Origin: Rhipicephalus microplus
Lineage: Eukaryota; Arthropoda; Arachnida; Ixodida; Ixodidae
Direction: 5' to 3'
Assembly (NCBI RefSeq): GCF_043290135.1
Contig: NC_134707.1
Coordinates: 70,733,906-70,797,905, forward strand
Length of the DNA: 64,000 nt
A program made the translations under genes and the position numbers. The notes under the pieces are model-generated. The model saw nothing but the letters and a program-made list of their open reading frames with translations, was not told where the DNA came from and ran no database searches. Shown piece by piece: positions 32,869 to 45,854 of this stretch. How positions within the stretch are numbered: position 1 is the stretch's first letter; each line of letters starts with the position of its first letter.

Positions 32869-35800
32869 GATTACTGCACATGCAGCAAACAATATAAACG
32901 TTGTAAGCTAAGCAATTCATTTCAATTGTCAGTGTTCACAAATTGAAAATGTGCAACGTGTGCTTTTTTTAAATATCAAATTAAGCAGTGATCCCTTTTC
33001 CAGCTACATCAAAAGAATGAGGAGACGTGCAACTTCTGAATTGGAGATAAAGAGATTTAAGACTGCACACCTACGCACCTACAGATGAAGAGTTCTTCAG
33101 CGTAACCATACTTTTATAATTAGGCGTGCTTTCTTATATGTATAGAAAGAGCAGGATTCATGCTACTTTGCGAATACTTAATTGCAGTTATTTTTGCAAG
33201 AAGACGTTAGCAGGCCCCATCGGGAATTCCCGGGAGTCCTTGCTTCATCGTCACCTTAACTGGCAACGTCAGGTTTGTGCATGGTTTTTACCCGATTTGT
33301 TTAGTCTAAGCAGATGCTAGCAGCGTTCCGAAGCGTGGATTGTTGCCAAGTACAACTGAAGCGCAGCTTATGAGCGGGGAACGCGAAAAATAACACCACG
33401 TCTGAAAGCGTGTCTTCAAACAGTCGTGTGTTTGCGGACCGCTGTTTCTCTAGTTTACCATGTGCCGTGCAGTGTTAGCAGTTTCCCGTTAGGAGATGAA
33501 AACTCCGAAAGAAAGCAGAACTTTCATGCTTTTCCTGTAGTGATAAACACTGATGACAAAATGATGAAAATACGTCTACGCTGTGCATAACAGATATTTG
33601 ATATTTATATCACTCTCGTCTTTACGAGATTGCACATGCAATGCCACTGTATTACTTATCGACTTCAGTCGCCTGTCTCGTCATGCCACTGTTCAAGTGA
33701 TATCACCATGATTTTAGTGAAGAATGCGGACTGAAGGCAAATCTTTCAAAACCGAGGTGAAATGCTTTACTGAGAATAGATATTGAGCGTCTAAGAGCTA
33801 TATGGTTGCATATATGTAAAAATGTATATATGTATATATGCATATATGAATAACACACTTAGGCAACACCAACAACCAAGTGAGCAGTGAAGATAACTAG
33901 ACTAGATGACGAACTTTAAAATGTATTTTCTTTTCTTTTCCTTCTACCATTCATCTCATGCTTTATTTCCAAGCGATTTATCTCTCCTTGCGTGGACAGT
34001 CCCTGTAACGATATTCCACCACAGTTTGAGTGAATGAGTGAATGGAATAACATTCATTTTAATATATAAAGCGTAGGCTTAGTAATACATAAAGAAGATA
34101 GCAACGGAATCCCTCAGTATATATTTTTCACATGTACATTCCTTACGAACATTTATTTAAAGTTCTCAGCTCACAAACTGTTGTGTCCTTAAGTCAGTGG
34201 GAAGCCGGTGATCATAATTATATGCCTGACTCAACAAGCTGAAAATGCTGTCGACCGACCATTTTTGCCAACAACATTTGTATGCAATACAAGTCTTCTA
34301 GGCTGCTGAATTTCTACGTGAAATTCAGTGCCACTGTATCGATGCGTTGCCCGCGACATCATAGAAGCATAGCATGGCTCCAACATTGAGGCTTACATAA
34401 TGAAATGACATTACAGTCTCTCGGTAGTTGGCCTGCTATCAATATTCGAGAGCTGAGCTATTTGATGCGTATTCATTCAAAAAAAAAGACAGGGCTTGCA
34501 AACATGAACCCTTGAAAAATGTCAAGGTACCACGAAGAGGCACTTGTACTGTTCTAACCTCGTTAATTTGTTCGCGTTTTGAAGCCCTGGTTACTTACAG
34601 CCTCCATCGATCTAATAACGACGTCACCAGAACAATATTGGTCTCTGTGCACGAATTGCAGAAGAACGAGAATTCAGTGTACTAAAGCACCATGCACACC
34701 CATGCCTCGAAGTTGCCTCTAACTTATAGCGTTCAGATTTTTTGAGAAGTCACAAACACCACTGAAGGTCATGAACACGCCCTGTTTTTTTTTAACGTTG
34801 AGGATTTTTATGCCGGCCTAATATAACTTTGGTATGTACAAGAAAACCATGCTCATCACTTGTACCAGAAAATTGGGATAAATCCGACTTTTCACCAGTG
34901 GTACGCTGGAGATGAAGAAGGGAGCAGACGGACGACCTAGACAAATGCAAGGAATCAAGGTGTGCTGTTAACTGACATTGTCAGCGTTGACGTCTAGTAG
35001 ATCCGGCACCGTTAGCACAAAAAAGTGACGGAGAAGCCAATGCTAGAGCCAAAAGCTTGGAGTGTGTGCAACGAGATTGTACTAGCAACGGGAAAGTTGC
35101 AGAATCGATGGAAGCCCAACGTGAGTGACGTGCCCGTAAGTCTATAGAAGATGAGAGGAAACTTTTTCAACACATGTTTATGCCACTAGAATGTTGGTCT
35201 CAGTGTCGTATTTGCGAATATATGGAGCTGTTTCTCACTCCAGGCAAATTAGGCGCTGGCAAATGAACATGATCTAAAGATCTGACACTTAGACGAGAAG
35301 TTGTATTTCACGAAAATCTAAGGATCTCGGGAAGCTGATTTCGCGAGGCGCATGTAAGGTAGTACTCTGCAGTAATTAAGGGCTATAGTTGTAACTGGGG
35401 CTTTTTTGGAAAAGCCTAATAATTACGAAAAAAATGGTCATTTCAGAGGTCAAATAAACCACTGATAAAAACCGTTTGCCGATTTGTGTGCAAGAGGGCT
35501 CCTCAACGTATCGTCAAAATCTACATCTCATGTCGCTTCCAGCCTTGAATCCAAAAACCAGTGCCAATTTTCGCGTTCTGAAATAAATGTTTATCAAATA
35601 CTTGTCTACTGGCTGGTACACCCACAACAAAGGGAGCAATTCAATAACTGCGGCACACCAGAAAACTACTGTATGCAAAAGTACATGTACTATAAAAGGT
35701 ACTCATGGTTGAAAGTGGTGCGGAAACAGATTTATTATGTGAATAATATTCAGATTGAAAAAACCTACAAATTTTATCGTGTAAAATGATTTTGATCCTG

Positions 35801-36339
35801 TATATGTGGTATTTCTTGAGTCTGTAATGTATCATTGCATATATTCAAAGCAGATATCTTTTTGCAGAGATTTTGTATCATATGCGTTCAACCGTAACTG
35901 AAAGCAAGAAAAAAAGAGGGAGGGTAGCCGGACTTCATTGGTTGATACATATGTTATGTTCATAATTCAATTATTTTTAATTTTATAGTCAACAAATATT
36001 ATGGAAAACTGACGTATCACATCGGCTGTCTTTGTCTTTGAATTCATTTGTAATAGAACGGAAGAAAACAGTGTGCTTCAGAAAAGTTCATGCGACAAGC
36101 CTTTGTACTACAACTTTTTACGTACCATTTCTACTCAGTCATCAATGTGAATTCACCGCGACGTGCTGACAAAGCAATATTATTATTTTACGAGGAAATA
36201 TACATGTTTATCGCTAACAAAAATAAAGAAACTCAGACGGCAGTAAACAGAGAGACTAGCAAAACTCAAAACGCCTAGTAATCTATTATTTGCCAAACTC
36301 TATATTATTTCGCGTTCTCTGCTTGCATGGCAATATTGA
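32869..36339. other. Unassigned AT-rich stretch
   Basis: No gene, RNA or mobile element was recognised. An ATATATG-rich simple stretch lies near 33808-33848. The open frames at 34428-34685 and 35484-35789 carry no recognisable motif. Confidence 0.35.
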
Positions 36340-36640
36340 GTTCCACTCTGTGCTCTCTGCACATAGTGATTTTACTGCTGCAGCGTAGCTTTGCGCGTGC
36401 TTACACTTGAAGAAGAAGCGCGCATACTCCTGTGCAGTCCGCGTCAGCATTGTGTGCTCTTTGACTCCCACTACGCAAAAAAAGTGCTAGTGAGGAACGT
36501 GTTTCAATCTCATTACATTACATGCGCTGTAGTTCTAAGTGGACATAGAAGAAAATAGTTAATGTACCAATCAAGATCTTTTGAGCCTGCCTTGTTTTTG
36601 AGTAAACTCTTAGTTTACTGAGGCCTTACAGAAGCATCTT
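36340..36640 (+). repeat. Dispersed repeat A, copy 2
   Basis: It is homologous to 1-330. It shares the CACTCTGTGCTCT block and, about 200 bases on, GTGGACATAGAAGAAAATAG followed by TTAATGTACCAATCA. The function is unknown and it is non-coding. Confidence 0.4.
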
Positions 36641-36940
36641 GTGGCCCAAAATACATCCAATGGGGTCATTACAGGGATTTTTTAAGGACTGCGGAAAGCG
36701 GGAAACGTTTCCAAACAGCACTGAATATAGATGAACCGTAGTCACTGAGAAACATCCATGTTAATTGGATTTATCTGATGAGTTCTTACTGATATAATTC
36801 ATCTTTTCTCAGGATGCTTTTATGGCGTTCGGTTAACTTTTATTCTTTGTCTTGCGATTGCACCTAACAACGGTCAATGAACAGTTAGACAATCCGAACG
36901 AAATATGGTGTACACGAGAACAACTTCTAGCTTCTCGTTT

Positions 36941-36966
36941 TGTGTGTGTGTGTGTGTGTGTGTGTG
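36941..36966 (+). repeat. (TG)13 microsatellite
   Basis: A perfect TG dinucleotide run is seen directly. Open frames across it on both strands are produced by the repeat. Confidence 0.95.
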
Positions 36967-39900
36967 CCCGTGCGGGAAGGAGAGCTGCAATACCCCTTAT
37001 GGACAAGCCTTGGGCTACAAAGCACTCGTTGACGCCACCTGCAGCCGGCGCTACTTGAAAACACACCACTCGCTAACTTGCTGCTATAGATATGTGGTTC
37101 TCGTCGTACGGGTATCTTGCGCTTCATGGAGGAAATAAAGCAGCCCAGTTTTTGTGAAGTGTAACACGGCCGTGAAGCACGCTACCAAAACAAACAGTAA
37201 TATTAAGGTGACCTCAAGTGTGTTAATAAGGTAATTCATTCACAGAAGTTCTTCGCATCTAATACAACAACTGCTTGCACGTATACACTAGTGTTTGGTT
37301 GAACAAATATGTGTTAATGGGGTGAACAATATAAGCCGATAAATTTGTACTAGCCACTTGTAATGAAGTGCCTGGGTAACAACGTTCACATACATTCACT
37401 GCTTTATGAGACGTTGTTCCAGAAGTATCTTGCATTTAGTATTTTTGTGTTATATGTAAGAAGTCTACTTTGCTCCTCCGTGGAACCTAACTTATCCCAT
37501 ATCAACACAGGGGCAGCCAGTTTTTATTCCCGTCTTCGCGCGATATTTCCTGACTGGGCAGGCATTAATAAATCGCTTCCACTTTGTTGACCAGATTAGA
37601 GTCGCCTTTAACCTACGGATTTCTGAGTCTACCTTAGGACTCCTCTGCACCAGTTCCAACTTGGCATGTACAATGAAGCTGTGTAATTCCAAATTCGAAT
37701 ATCGTGTTTGATCTTTAAAAATACGTGCGATAATTTATTCTACGCTTTGAACTTGACCAGGATTGGACAAGTGTTTTTGGGAAAAGCCAGTGGCAGTAAA
37801 TGACAAGACTGGGTAATCCTCACATATACGAAAGGTAAAAACTTGCCGAACAGCTAAACGTCACGCTGCTAACGTTTAAGCACATCCCGACATCCAATTT
37901 CGCAACTCGTCGCCATTTTTTCTAAGCGCACATCGTTGAGGCAAGCGCCACTAAATTCGTTTCATCACCCATTTTCTTTCAGATCGTCGAAAGCTCTTAT
38001 TTCGCCGAGCATCTTTGAACACTGCGTCGACTATGACCTATCATATACAATAATAAAAATAGAAAGAGAAATTTTAGAGAAAAAGTAGCTAGAAACTGGT
38101 AGGTGGAATCGACATAGGTTCTTCGCTCTTTATTGACAACTTACGTTTGTTTTTTTTTACTTTTTGTGTTTGTCTCTCGCTGCAGTACAAGTTAGAAAGA
38201 TAACTAAAATAAGATCTTAGTCTTTTTGATTTTATTGATCTTTTGACCAGTGACACCAGGAAAGAGTGAGTGAGATGAAACACTCGGTCTTCGAGCGTTG
38301 GGTAAGCACAACTTGACCACTGAGTCTAAATAAACTATTTGTAGGGTCTTAAGGGCCCGATAAGACACTATACCATTCTGAACGAATGTCACCTAAACAA
38401 ATTGAAAGTCATTTAAAAAATGTGTGGTGCACAAAGTATTAGGGCTTTTTTATCTCTTAATTGATTTAGAAATTGAAATCCAATTGCAGTTCCCATTCGC
38501 TGCGTGGAGTTCTTTTTATGCAATACTGCGGAGAGCCATAAGCGCATTATCTTGATGCTCTGCCATGTCGAAAAAAAAGGGACCAATAGCATGTTTCCAT
38601 ACATATACTTCTTCATTTTATGTACACTAAAAATGGGAACGTTTTGGAGCGCTTTGAAAAACCTATGCATGTTATGCGCCAAGGTCAGTCAACAATTTTT
38701 TTTATTAGCCGGATTCATAAGTTACTCCAAATTTTCCTGCTTCAAAAGGATCATCTCCGCAGCGACCTCAAATGGTCATTTGACGTGTTTATTGCAATGT
38801 AGAAGGAAATATTCTGAAACCTACCAGATCAAAACTGATGCTCTAAAAATGTGGCAAAAATGGTGCATGATGTGTGTCAAAAAGTGTACGTAGCAATTGG
38901 AGTTCAACCCGCGTCACTAACCCCAGTACATTTTGACTTTTCATGCTACCGCTACTTATGTGTGCACCTTGCATGGCCAATAGTGCCTGGTAACCGCAGT
39001 CCGCACTTTTTCTTCGATGCCATGATTACAATGAGCAAGTTCAAGTACAACTGGTTCGCAAATAATTCAAGGGTGCCAAATACGTCCAACGTTGCAAAAA
39101 CGTTACTGCGTACACTCGACAGCAAGTTTTACTCGAAGATTTCAAAGTTCGATCTGGACTTGTTTGACTGTTGCCAATCGGGAAGTGCTAGGCGCTGTTG
39201 GCGAGGTAAGACCTCGGTGTGCTTTGAGAGTATGTCGGCATGCATGGGTAATAAATACCTCGGCAAAAGAATCTATCGCTACGATGAGATGACGTCAAAC
39301 GGCTACAGAACACCCTGCCGAGCGTTCGTGTTAAGCTTGGTGACGACTGTACAGGCTCAAAATTACAGTACTGTTGCTCCAATAAAATTTATATTAGAAA
39401 ACGTCAGGGCAAGACTGCAACTCTGATCGTCGAGGGTTCAAACATGGTCCCAACTCGCCGCACTTCTGCAATATATGACGATACGGTATCGCATATCAAC
39501 GTTATGTCAGCTAAGGGGTGGGATGGTGGGAAGGAAAATTTAATTCTCGGTCTGTTCTCTGTCACGCTACCCGAACTCATGAACGTAAGAGCATCGACCG
39601 CTATCACTTGTGTGGAATAGCTAACTACCCTTTTTATCGGCTGTTGCTGTAGACATTTATAGAGTGCTGGACTTAATCTTTCAGGAAGAATATTCCACAT
39701 CGTGATTACAAACAACAAAGTTTACATCCATTCTAACACGTTGTAAGTTTGGTTTGATTTCAATGCACATCGGCCGGTCAGTAAATAGGAAACCTCAGCC
39801 TGTGACCATAGATGTAGCCAGGGTTGACGGGTTTAAACTTCCCACGCAATGTTCCCTCAACCCTCCCCTCGCTACAGTTTTCAATTTGGCATTTCCGTAT

Positions 39901-40644
39901 ATTCGCGGGCGTATGGAAACACGTTTATTGACATATATAAAGTATAATTTATACGCACCCTCAATAAATTGTTTTGCTGCAGATCTGACACTCGCACTTC
40001 TCATCACAGGAAAAAAAGTGGGTGATAATCGCTGATGTGCACAATGAATTGAATAGGTCACCTTTTTTACTTTATGGGGCTTCTCTAAATCGATGAAAAT
40101 AATTTAAAACTGTCATGTTGCCCACACTTTTGAGTTCATCGTATTGTGCCACATTGCGCTACAATTCTGGTCATGAAAACCATCGCACTGACGTGATGTC
40201 TATTGTGTTTCTGCTTGCCTACAGCGTAGCTACCATGACTAAAGCGAATATTTCTTTGCTGGCCATGTCCTTGCAATGACCGTACGTATGTGACTACGTC
40301 ACGCCACTGGCTTCTTTGTGCTAAAACTATGTACGCACCTGGACGTGACATTTTGTCATCGAGCGGAGTTGACTAATGAAAAACTCCCTCGATTTCACTG
40401 CTACCGCCAGCAGCGCAGGTTGGAGTCATATTTTGTCTGACGACAAAGATAGAGTCCTATTTGCATGGGAATAATAGTTCCAAAATGCGATTCATCTGGA
40501 ACGCTTCACTGATAAGGTAGATTATGGAATGTTCTTTTCGCAGTGTTTGCTTCATCGAGCGTTTTGCACCCAAAATAAACGTGAAAAAGACGCACGTTTT
40601 GCATGGTCCATTGCACCTTCGGTTAAATCATTACACAGTAGTTT
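36967..40644. other. Unassigned stretch before the solo LTR
   Basis: No gene was recognised. The frame at 38851-39426 is the longest (191 codons) and contains a strong donor-like GAGGTAAGA at about 39200, but no motif, matching acceptor or family was found. It is not called as a gene. Confidence 0.3.
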
Positions 40645-40649
40645 GTGGG
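40645..40649. repeat. Target-site duplication of solo LTR, left copy
   Basis: GTGGG immediately precedes the LTR and is repeated exactly at 41813-41817. Confidence 0.8.
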
Positions 40650-41812
40650 TGTCACAGAACAGGCGCTCAAAAAAGAGCGCGCCGCTAACTTCTCGCGACG
40701 AGACGCCGGAGTGACGCCGCGAGGTCAACGATAAAAAAAGGAGAAAACAAACATCTAAAGACTCCCCGGGCGCGCGACCCTCCCCTCTCAGAAGCGTAGG
40801 CTCGCCGACGAACCTCCTCACCCCACCACGGCGGCCGAGCAAGCACTCGAATTTTCTAGATGGAAAGGGGCGTGGTTTATGCCGGGTTGAGTCATACGTC
40901 GCGGACAGCATTCGAACCGTCTCGCCCCCTCCCAGCCTTCGCTGCGTATCGCGCCGACGAAATGACGAGAACTTTCTGGAATCGCGCGCGGAAGGTATTT
41001 AACCGAGCAGCGGAGATGAGAGATCAGGAGAAGACGGAAGTTAGCGCCAGAGCGCGTAGGGATTCCGCCGTGTAGTCGGCGAAGGTTTTATCCGTGGAGA
41101 CAAAGCAGGAGAAGATGATGATTTCCACCTGAGGGGTGATGACTCGAGCTACAGGCAAGAGTGTGTGTTTACCGCTATCGAGCGAAGACGCGTGGCAACA
41201 GCTGCGTGTGTGAAGCCGACGTGTTTCCGGCGAAGAAGTTTGAAGCTTGAAGAGTGGCCTATTGAAGACGTGAGGTTTCCTGGAAGAGAAACTTCGGCGA
41301 GGTTTCCTGGAAGAGAAACTTCGGCGGGCAGCGGAACGACAACAACGCTGGACTTTGAGTGAGTGATTCTCAGAAGAGTATCATCCAGACCTTTGTTCCA
41401 AGAACTTTGGACTGAATAGGTTTTCTATCTCTTTAGTCTTTAAGTGTCATGGTTGTTCAATGCATGCGACTGCATTGTAGTGCGTATTGTTGTCAGTGTC
41501 CGTTGTTTCGAGTGTGGCTGATTGTACTCTGTAATACGTTGTTTGGTGGGAGACATAATGTATTCAACTATTGTGGAGTGTGCATACTTGTGTGTTGTTT
41601 TTGATCTGCCGTTACTGAGAATATAATTCTGTTTTGTTTATCAACTCTCGGCTCTGACTTGTTCTTTGGGCCACAGCCGGCGTCCGCTGGCGCGCCGAAA
41701 AGGACCACTTCTAAATTGTCCACGCTTTCGTGGTGCGGTTCGGGGGGCCGATACTTCGGCCCTTAGAATTAGCCCGGCGATCGCCTCCCTAATTAACGGG
41801 ACCTGTGTGACA
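40650..41812 (+). mobile_element. Solo LTR of an LTR retrotransposon (1163 bp)
   Basis: The unit begins TGTCACA and ends TGTGACA, so the 7-bp ends are perfect inverted repeats with TG...CA termini. It is flanked by the exact 5-bp duplication GTGGG. No gag or pol lies on either side, so this is a solo LTR left by recombination between two LTRs. A GGTATTTAA TATA-like box lies near 40995-41003 and is followed by purine-rich leader-like sequence, which suggests the U3/R boundary. GC-rich 5' and 3' portions contrast with the AT-rich surroundings. A 27-bp tandem duplication is inside. The 5-bp duplication fits Ty3/gypsy or BEL/Pao; I cannot decide between them. Confidence 0.85.
41272..41325 (+). 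repeat. 27-bp direct duplication inside the solo LTR
   Basis: Two identical 27-base units beginning GAGGTTTCCTGGAAGAGAAA follow each other at 41272-41298 and 41299-41325. Confidence 0.95.
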
Positions 41813-41817
41813 GTGGG
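41813..41817. repeat. Target-site duplication of solo LTR, right copy
   Basis: GTGGG directly after the LTR, identical to 40645-40649. Confidence 0.8.
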
Positions 41818-42348
41818 ACATGCGACGAAAAGCCACGTGATGTTTTTCAAAAGGAAGCGTGCATGAAAGAAAGCCCCATATGTTTCGGTACTCGCTTTGT
41901 TGTCGAGACCACCAGCATTACAGCATAATAATGAGCCAACAAGAATGATGCAATACATTTTGCAATTTCTAAATTGATTATACACCAGTCGTGTTCTTTG
42001 CTGCTAGATTTATTATTCTCCCCAGCCAGTCTCCATGTTGAAACTCTTTCGAAGTTCTCTTCTGTGTGCGCGGTGGGGCGTGGCCAACGCATGCAATCAG
42101 CGAAGTGGGAAAGTCGTGCACTATAGCATTAATGGTTCGACGGCACCATATATTATTCTTACCTGTAAGTTAACTATACTCTTGTGAAGCATTATTATGA
42201 ACTGCTTCTTTCTCTTTCTGTTTAATGGTGCAGTGTCTCTTGCGTTAGCTGTACAACTGACCCTATCAAGTTAATCTGACGTACCCACATTGAAACTCTT
42301 GAGTCGGAGAACTTTGAAGGTAGCCTCGACCATAGAGTTTCTCAAAAT
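41818..42348. other. Unassigned AT-rich stretch
   Basis: No gene, RNA or repeat was recognised between the solo LTR and the MITE-like element. Confidence 0.35.
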
Positions 42349-42351
42349 TAA

Positions 42352-42753
42352 CTAGAGGGCACTCTGGCGCTGCGATCCTTCAGCGACCATGGGAATAATG
42401 GGTAGTACACACATTCGCCTAGACTTCGTACTTGTGGGCGGCGAATCGTACTTGCGGCTTCTTTATTGTTGTGTTTCAATTTTGTTTTGAAAGAAAGATT
42501 CAACCCTTTTAAACTTTGTGACCCAATTTGAAAAGGTAATGAAAAAAAATAGGCTGGTGAAGCGCAATCGCTGAACTTTTGCCGATTTTTGTTTAATGAG
42601 AAAACAGCTTCAAGCCACATGAACACACACGGAGTCAAAAGCAGGCCAGAAGTACGAAGTTTAGACAAATTAGTGTACTACCCATCATTCCCATGCTCGG
42701 TGAAGCGCTGTGTGTTGCAGTTTCCATAGACACTAGCGCCAGAATTTCCTCTA
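42352..42753. mobile_element. MITE-like element with terminal inverted repeats
   Basis: The left end reads CTAGAGGGCACTCTGGCGCT and the right end, reverse-complemented, CTAGAGGAAATTCTGGCGCT. Further inside, CATGGGAATAATGGGTAGTACA on the left pairs with CATGGGAATGATGGGTAGTACA from the right. The ends are flanked by TAA on both sides, a three-base duplication of the type made by PIF/Harbinger transposases. No transposase is encoded, so it is a non-autonomous element of about 400 bp. A diverged relative is at 49633-50045. Confidence 0.7.
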
Positions 42754-43302
42754 GTAAGTATTGTGAGAAGCTCTACGGCCTCGACATTTCTGCCATAAGC
42801 ACCATTAGCGTAGTGAACCGCAACACTTTGTGCATGCTCAGATTACCCAACATCTAGTATTATTATCATCGATAATAAGGTCCACCAAGCTCCGTACGTA
42901 AAAAGGGCGTACCGCTCCCAAACTGACCCCCACATGACCGAAGACAAAGGTATAGCGTCATTTCCCGCGGGATCGTGCTATCGATGATTTGACTCGTCGA
43001 TGTAGCACAGATACACGTGCCAACGTATTTGTGTATAGATCGTGAAAGTCGTGCTTAAAATAAACAAAATGAATAAAGTACTGGCTCGATGGCCAGCCTT
43101 TCGGGTCCAAGGCGTTACGTCGTCCAAGTGGGATGCAGCGCTATGAAGTCCAAATTAAGGTACACAACTATAGGCAGTCCAACGGGCCAACAACATGGCG
43201 GAGAGGCTAGGCCTATCTGTCGCGACGTGGCAGTGCCCTGCTACGTGTTAGTTCTCGCGCCAACGAACCTAAGCAGGCGAAAATGTTTGACGCACTTGTA
43301 TT
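42754..43302. other. Unassigned stretch between the MITE and a SINE fragment
   Basis: No gene, RNA or repeat was recognised. Confidence 0.35.
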
Positions 43303-43414
43303 TTGATTTAGGTACACGTTAAAAAACCCCAGGTGGTTAAAAATTCCGCAGCCCTCCACTACGGCGTCTCTCATTTACATGAAGTGGTTTTGGGAGGTTA
43401 AACTACACATTTTA
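43303..43414 (+). mobile_element. 5'-truncated Ruka-like SINE (3' half only)
   Basis: It begins in the GATTTAGGTACACGTT region, continues ACCCCAGGTGGTTAAAA, CAGCCCTCCACTACGGCG and GGTTTTGGGAGGTTAAAC, and ends before ATTAAG. The tRNA-like head is missing, so it could not be transcribed from its own promoter. Confidence 0.8.
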
Positions 43415-45854
43415 TTAAGGGTAGTTCTTATTTATGCGTACTCTTTATATTCTTAAATTGTATTTCTCTGCATCTCTATTTAATTTTTATGTCAATGAAC
43501 TTGACGAGTTGCACTCGCATGCGTGCGTTGCAAGGACACGCACTAGCATTAGCTCTGCAGCCCCCACATTACACAAAATAACAGATACACCAAAATAGAG
43601 AGACGAAACAAAGCACCTGATGCTAAGTCCAAGTATAAGCTGCTCACCTGTGCCTTAGAAGCACCCTAATGAAGCCGCAGTTCCACACTGTTTCAGGTAC
43701 GGAAGACAACGACCAACACCGCAGGATAATTTCTTGTGCATCTGCAATCTCCTTACAAAAGATAACTCGGAGATTTGTGTCTACATTGTTGTCTCTCAAG
43801 GGGCCAGAACAACATACGTTCACTGAATCCCGAGGGTTATAACGCTCTACAACGCTTGGGGACCGGAGCGTAAGATCGCCTGCTCCCTTAGATATTTCTT
43901 TATTCTCAAAAAAAATAAAACAAATGCTGAGCAGAATGCCTCAGGAGATTTCGCACAAGATAAAAGCGCTGCTTTCATGTCAGTCTCTCGCGGAAGTGTG
44001 TTTCTGGCGCAAGTTCGTGCGTGTGGTATAACATAATGGCAGCCACCCGTGAGCTCTTAATTGCGCCTGGGGTATCTCCTCAGATTGGGCCACTCCCGAT
44101 CCCTGGCTGAGTCTTTCATCTTCCTCGCAGTAGCGCCATTTGGCATTGACTTAGGTGCTCCAGGTCATGAGATTGCTACGTTTGCTGGGCCGCGTCATTT
44201 CTCACAGTGGGATGATGCAGAAGTGTTTGTATACAACCCTGGAGAATACGTGTTCACGGAAGGGCGTTATGGTAAAAACGTTTCCGACATCATGGTACGT
44301 CATTTCAATAAGGTTAGTGAAAATAGGGAAGTTGATCAACAATAATATTTCTACTCAAGAAATGCACCGACAAAAAGGCCTAATGGAGAAAAGCGTTGAA
44401 ATGACTTCGAAAAGTTGTCATCAGCTTTCATAGAAGGTACAAGTCAAACAACGAGTTTGCAGGAAACAGTGAAGCAAATTGTACAACAGTGGGCTGTCCA
44501 TGGAGAGAAAAGTTTGTATGTGCATGTATGGCTAACCATAAGTACCCGCCAGTATATACTGCGAGGCATTATTAGAAAACCGTGGAAGACAAAAAAAAAA
44601 CAATTGACAACCGGAACGCAACAGCCCTATAGAATTCTGTTGTCATAAGGCGTGTATTGTTGCTTCGATTTGCACGTTTCTTTATTGTGATATCATTTAT
44701 AGAGGCAATCTCGGCTGGATTTCACCACCGGGGTTGACGTGGGCGTCGGCGCCAATGTCACGCACCGTATTGTATACGTATCTATACACATGAAAATGCC
44801 ATGAAAAAAAAAATGCAAAAAAAGAGTCCAGCGCTTTTTTATGTTTCTGCTACAACGTTATCAGAATCACGCCAATCACCGCTAATAGTAGTATGAAAAT
44901 CAATGCAATGTAGGACACATTTCCGTGTAATGAAGTTGAAGTCTCAGCGCTAATAGAAGTGTAACAGTTACGTCAGAACATATGGCGACCTTATGTTCAA
45001 CATATGGTTGTAGTTGACGTGCCTGGAAAATTCAGAGCGAATGAAAAACTGCTCAAAGTACACAAAGACACTTATTGGCCCTGTATGGCATCACTCATTA
45101 ACCTACTAGGCGTTGGCTGCAACAAATTTTTCTCTTCGTTCTAAATTAAATCTCACAATGAGTGCAATCCTTCGCATGTTTTTTTTTAATTGGTTACGTA
45201 GAACTCGTATAACTAATATTGCCTACCCACAAATCAAGAGTTGTATCCTTATTACTATTACAAAGTTTTTTCTTTCTGGAGTAATAACGGGCCAAATAAT
45301 TGTATGTGCAAGTAAGTTTCACTACCAGTACATCACGATTCCCACAAAAATATGACAAATGGCTTCCCACCCTCTTGAGAGTCTGTGTGGGAAATACTGC
45401 ATGCCGATTCACTTTTCTTAAATATCCATAAAAACGACCACCTTAGAACATAGGCTGGAACAATGGATTGAAGACAGGATGAAGAATAGATTTACTTTTT
45501 CATTTCCACCAAATTGCCTGTTATTTTGGGCAGCAAGAGAAATGTCACCTACGCAGACCCCTGATAATGCCGAGTATTGCGCAAATTAGACGGGCACTAG
45601 CCCTCACAATTTTCTCAAGCTTGCTTGTTAAACTAATTTTCTTTCCTTCCCGTACAAAAATATATGTTCTGCAGAAATTACAGCAGCCTTATATTTATTC
45701 TCTAGGACGTAGAGAGCGCGAATGTTCATGAATATTAAATACTAACACTCATACACATACGCACCCAGGCATGTGAAAGCCGCTTCAATAACTTGATGAA
45801 AGATGTATATCAGGCTATTATTCATCGCACTTAGTGTCATGCATACTGTTTGAA
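43415..45854. other. Unassigned stretch
   Basis: No gene was recognised. The frames at 44061-44345 and 44415-44648 are short and without motif. A runs occur at about 44800-44823. Confidence 0.35.

Noticed and set aside
36833..37138. Open frames on both strands with His-Thr or Cys-Val runs
   Set aside because: They are produced by the (TG)13 microsatellite and have no motif outside it.
38851..39426. 191-codon open frame with a strong donor-like GAGGTAAGA
   Set aside because: No acceptor, no motif and no family recognised; the donor motif lies inside the frame. Not enough to call a gene.
44061..44345. 94-codon open frame
   Set aside because: No recognisable motif; an overlapping second frame is also open over much of its length.
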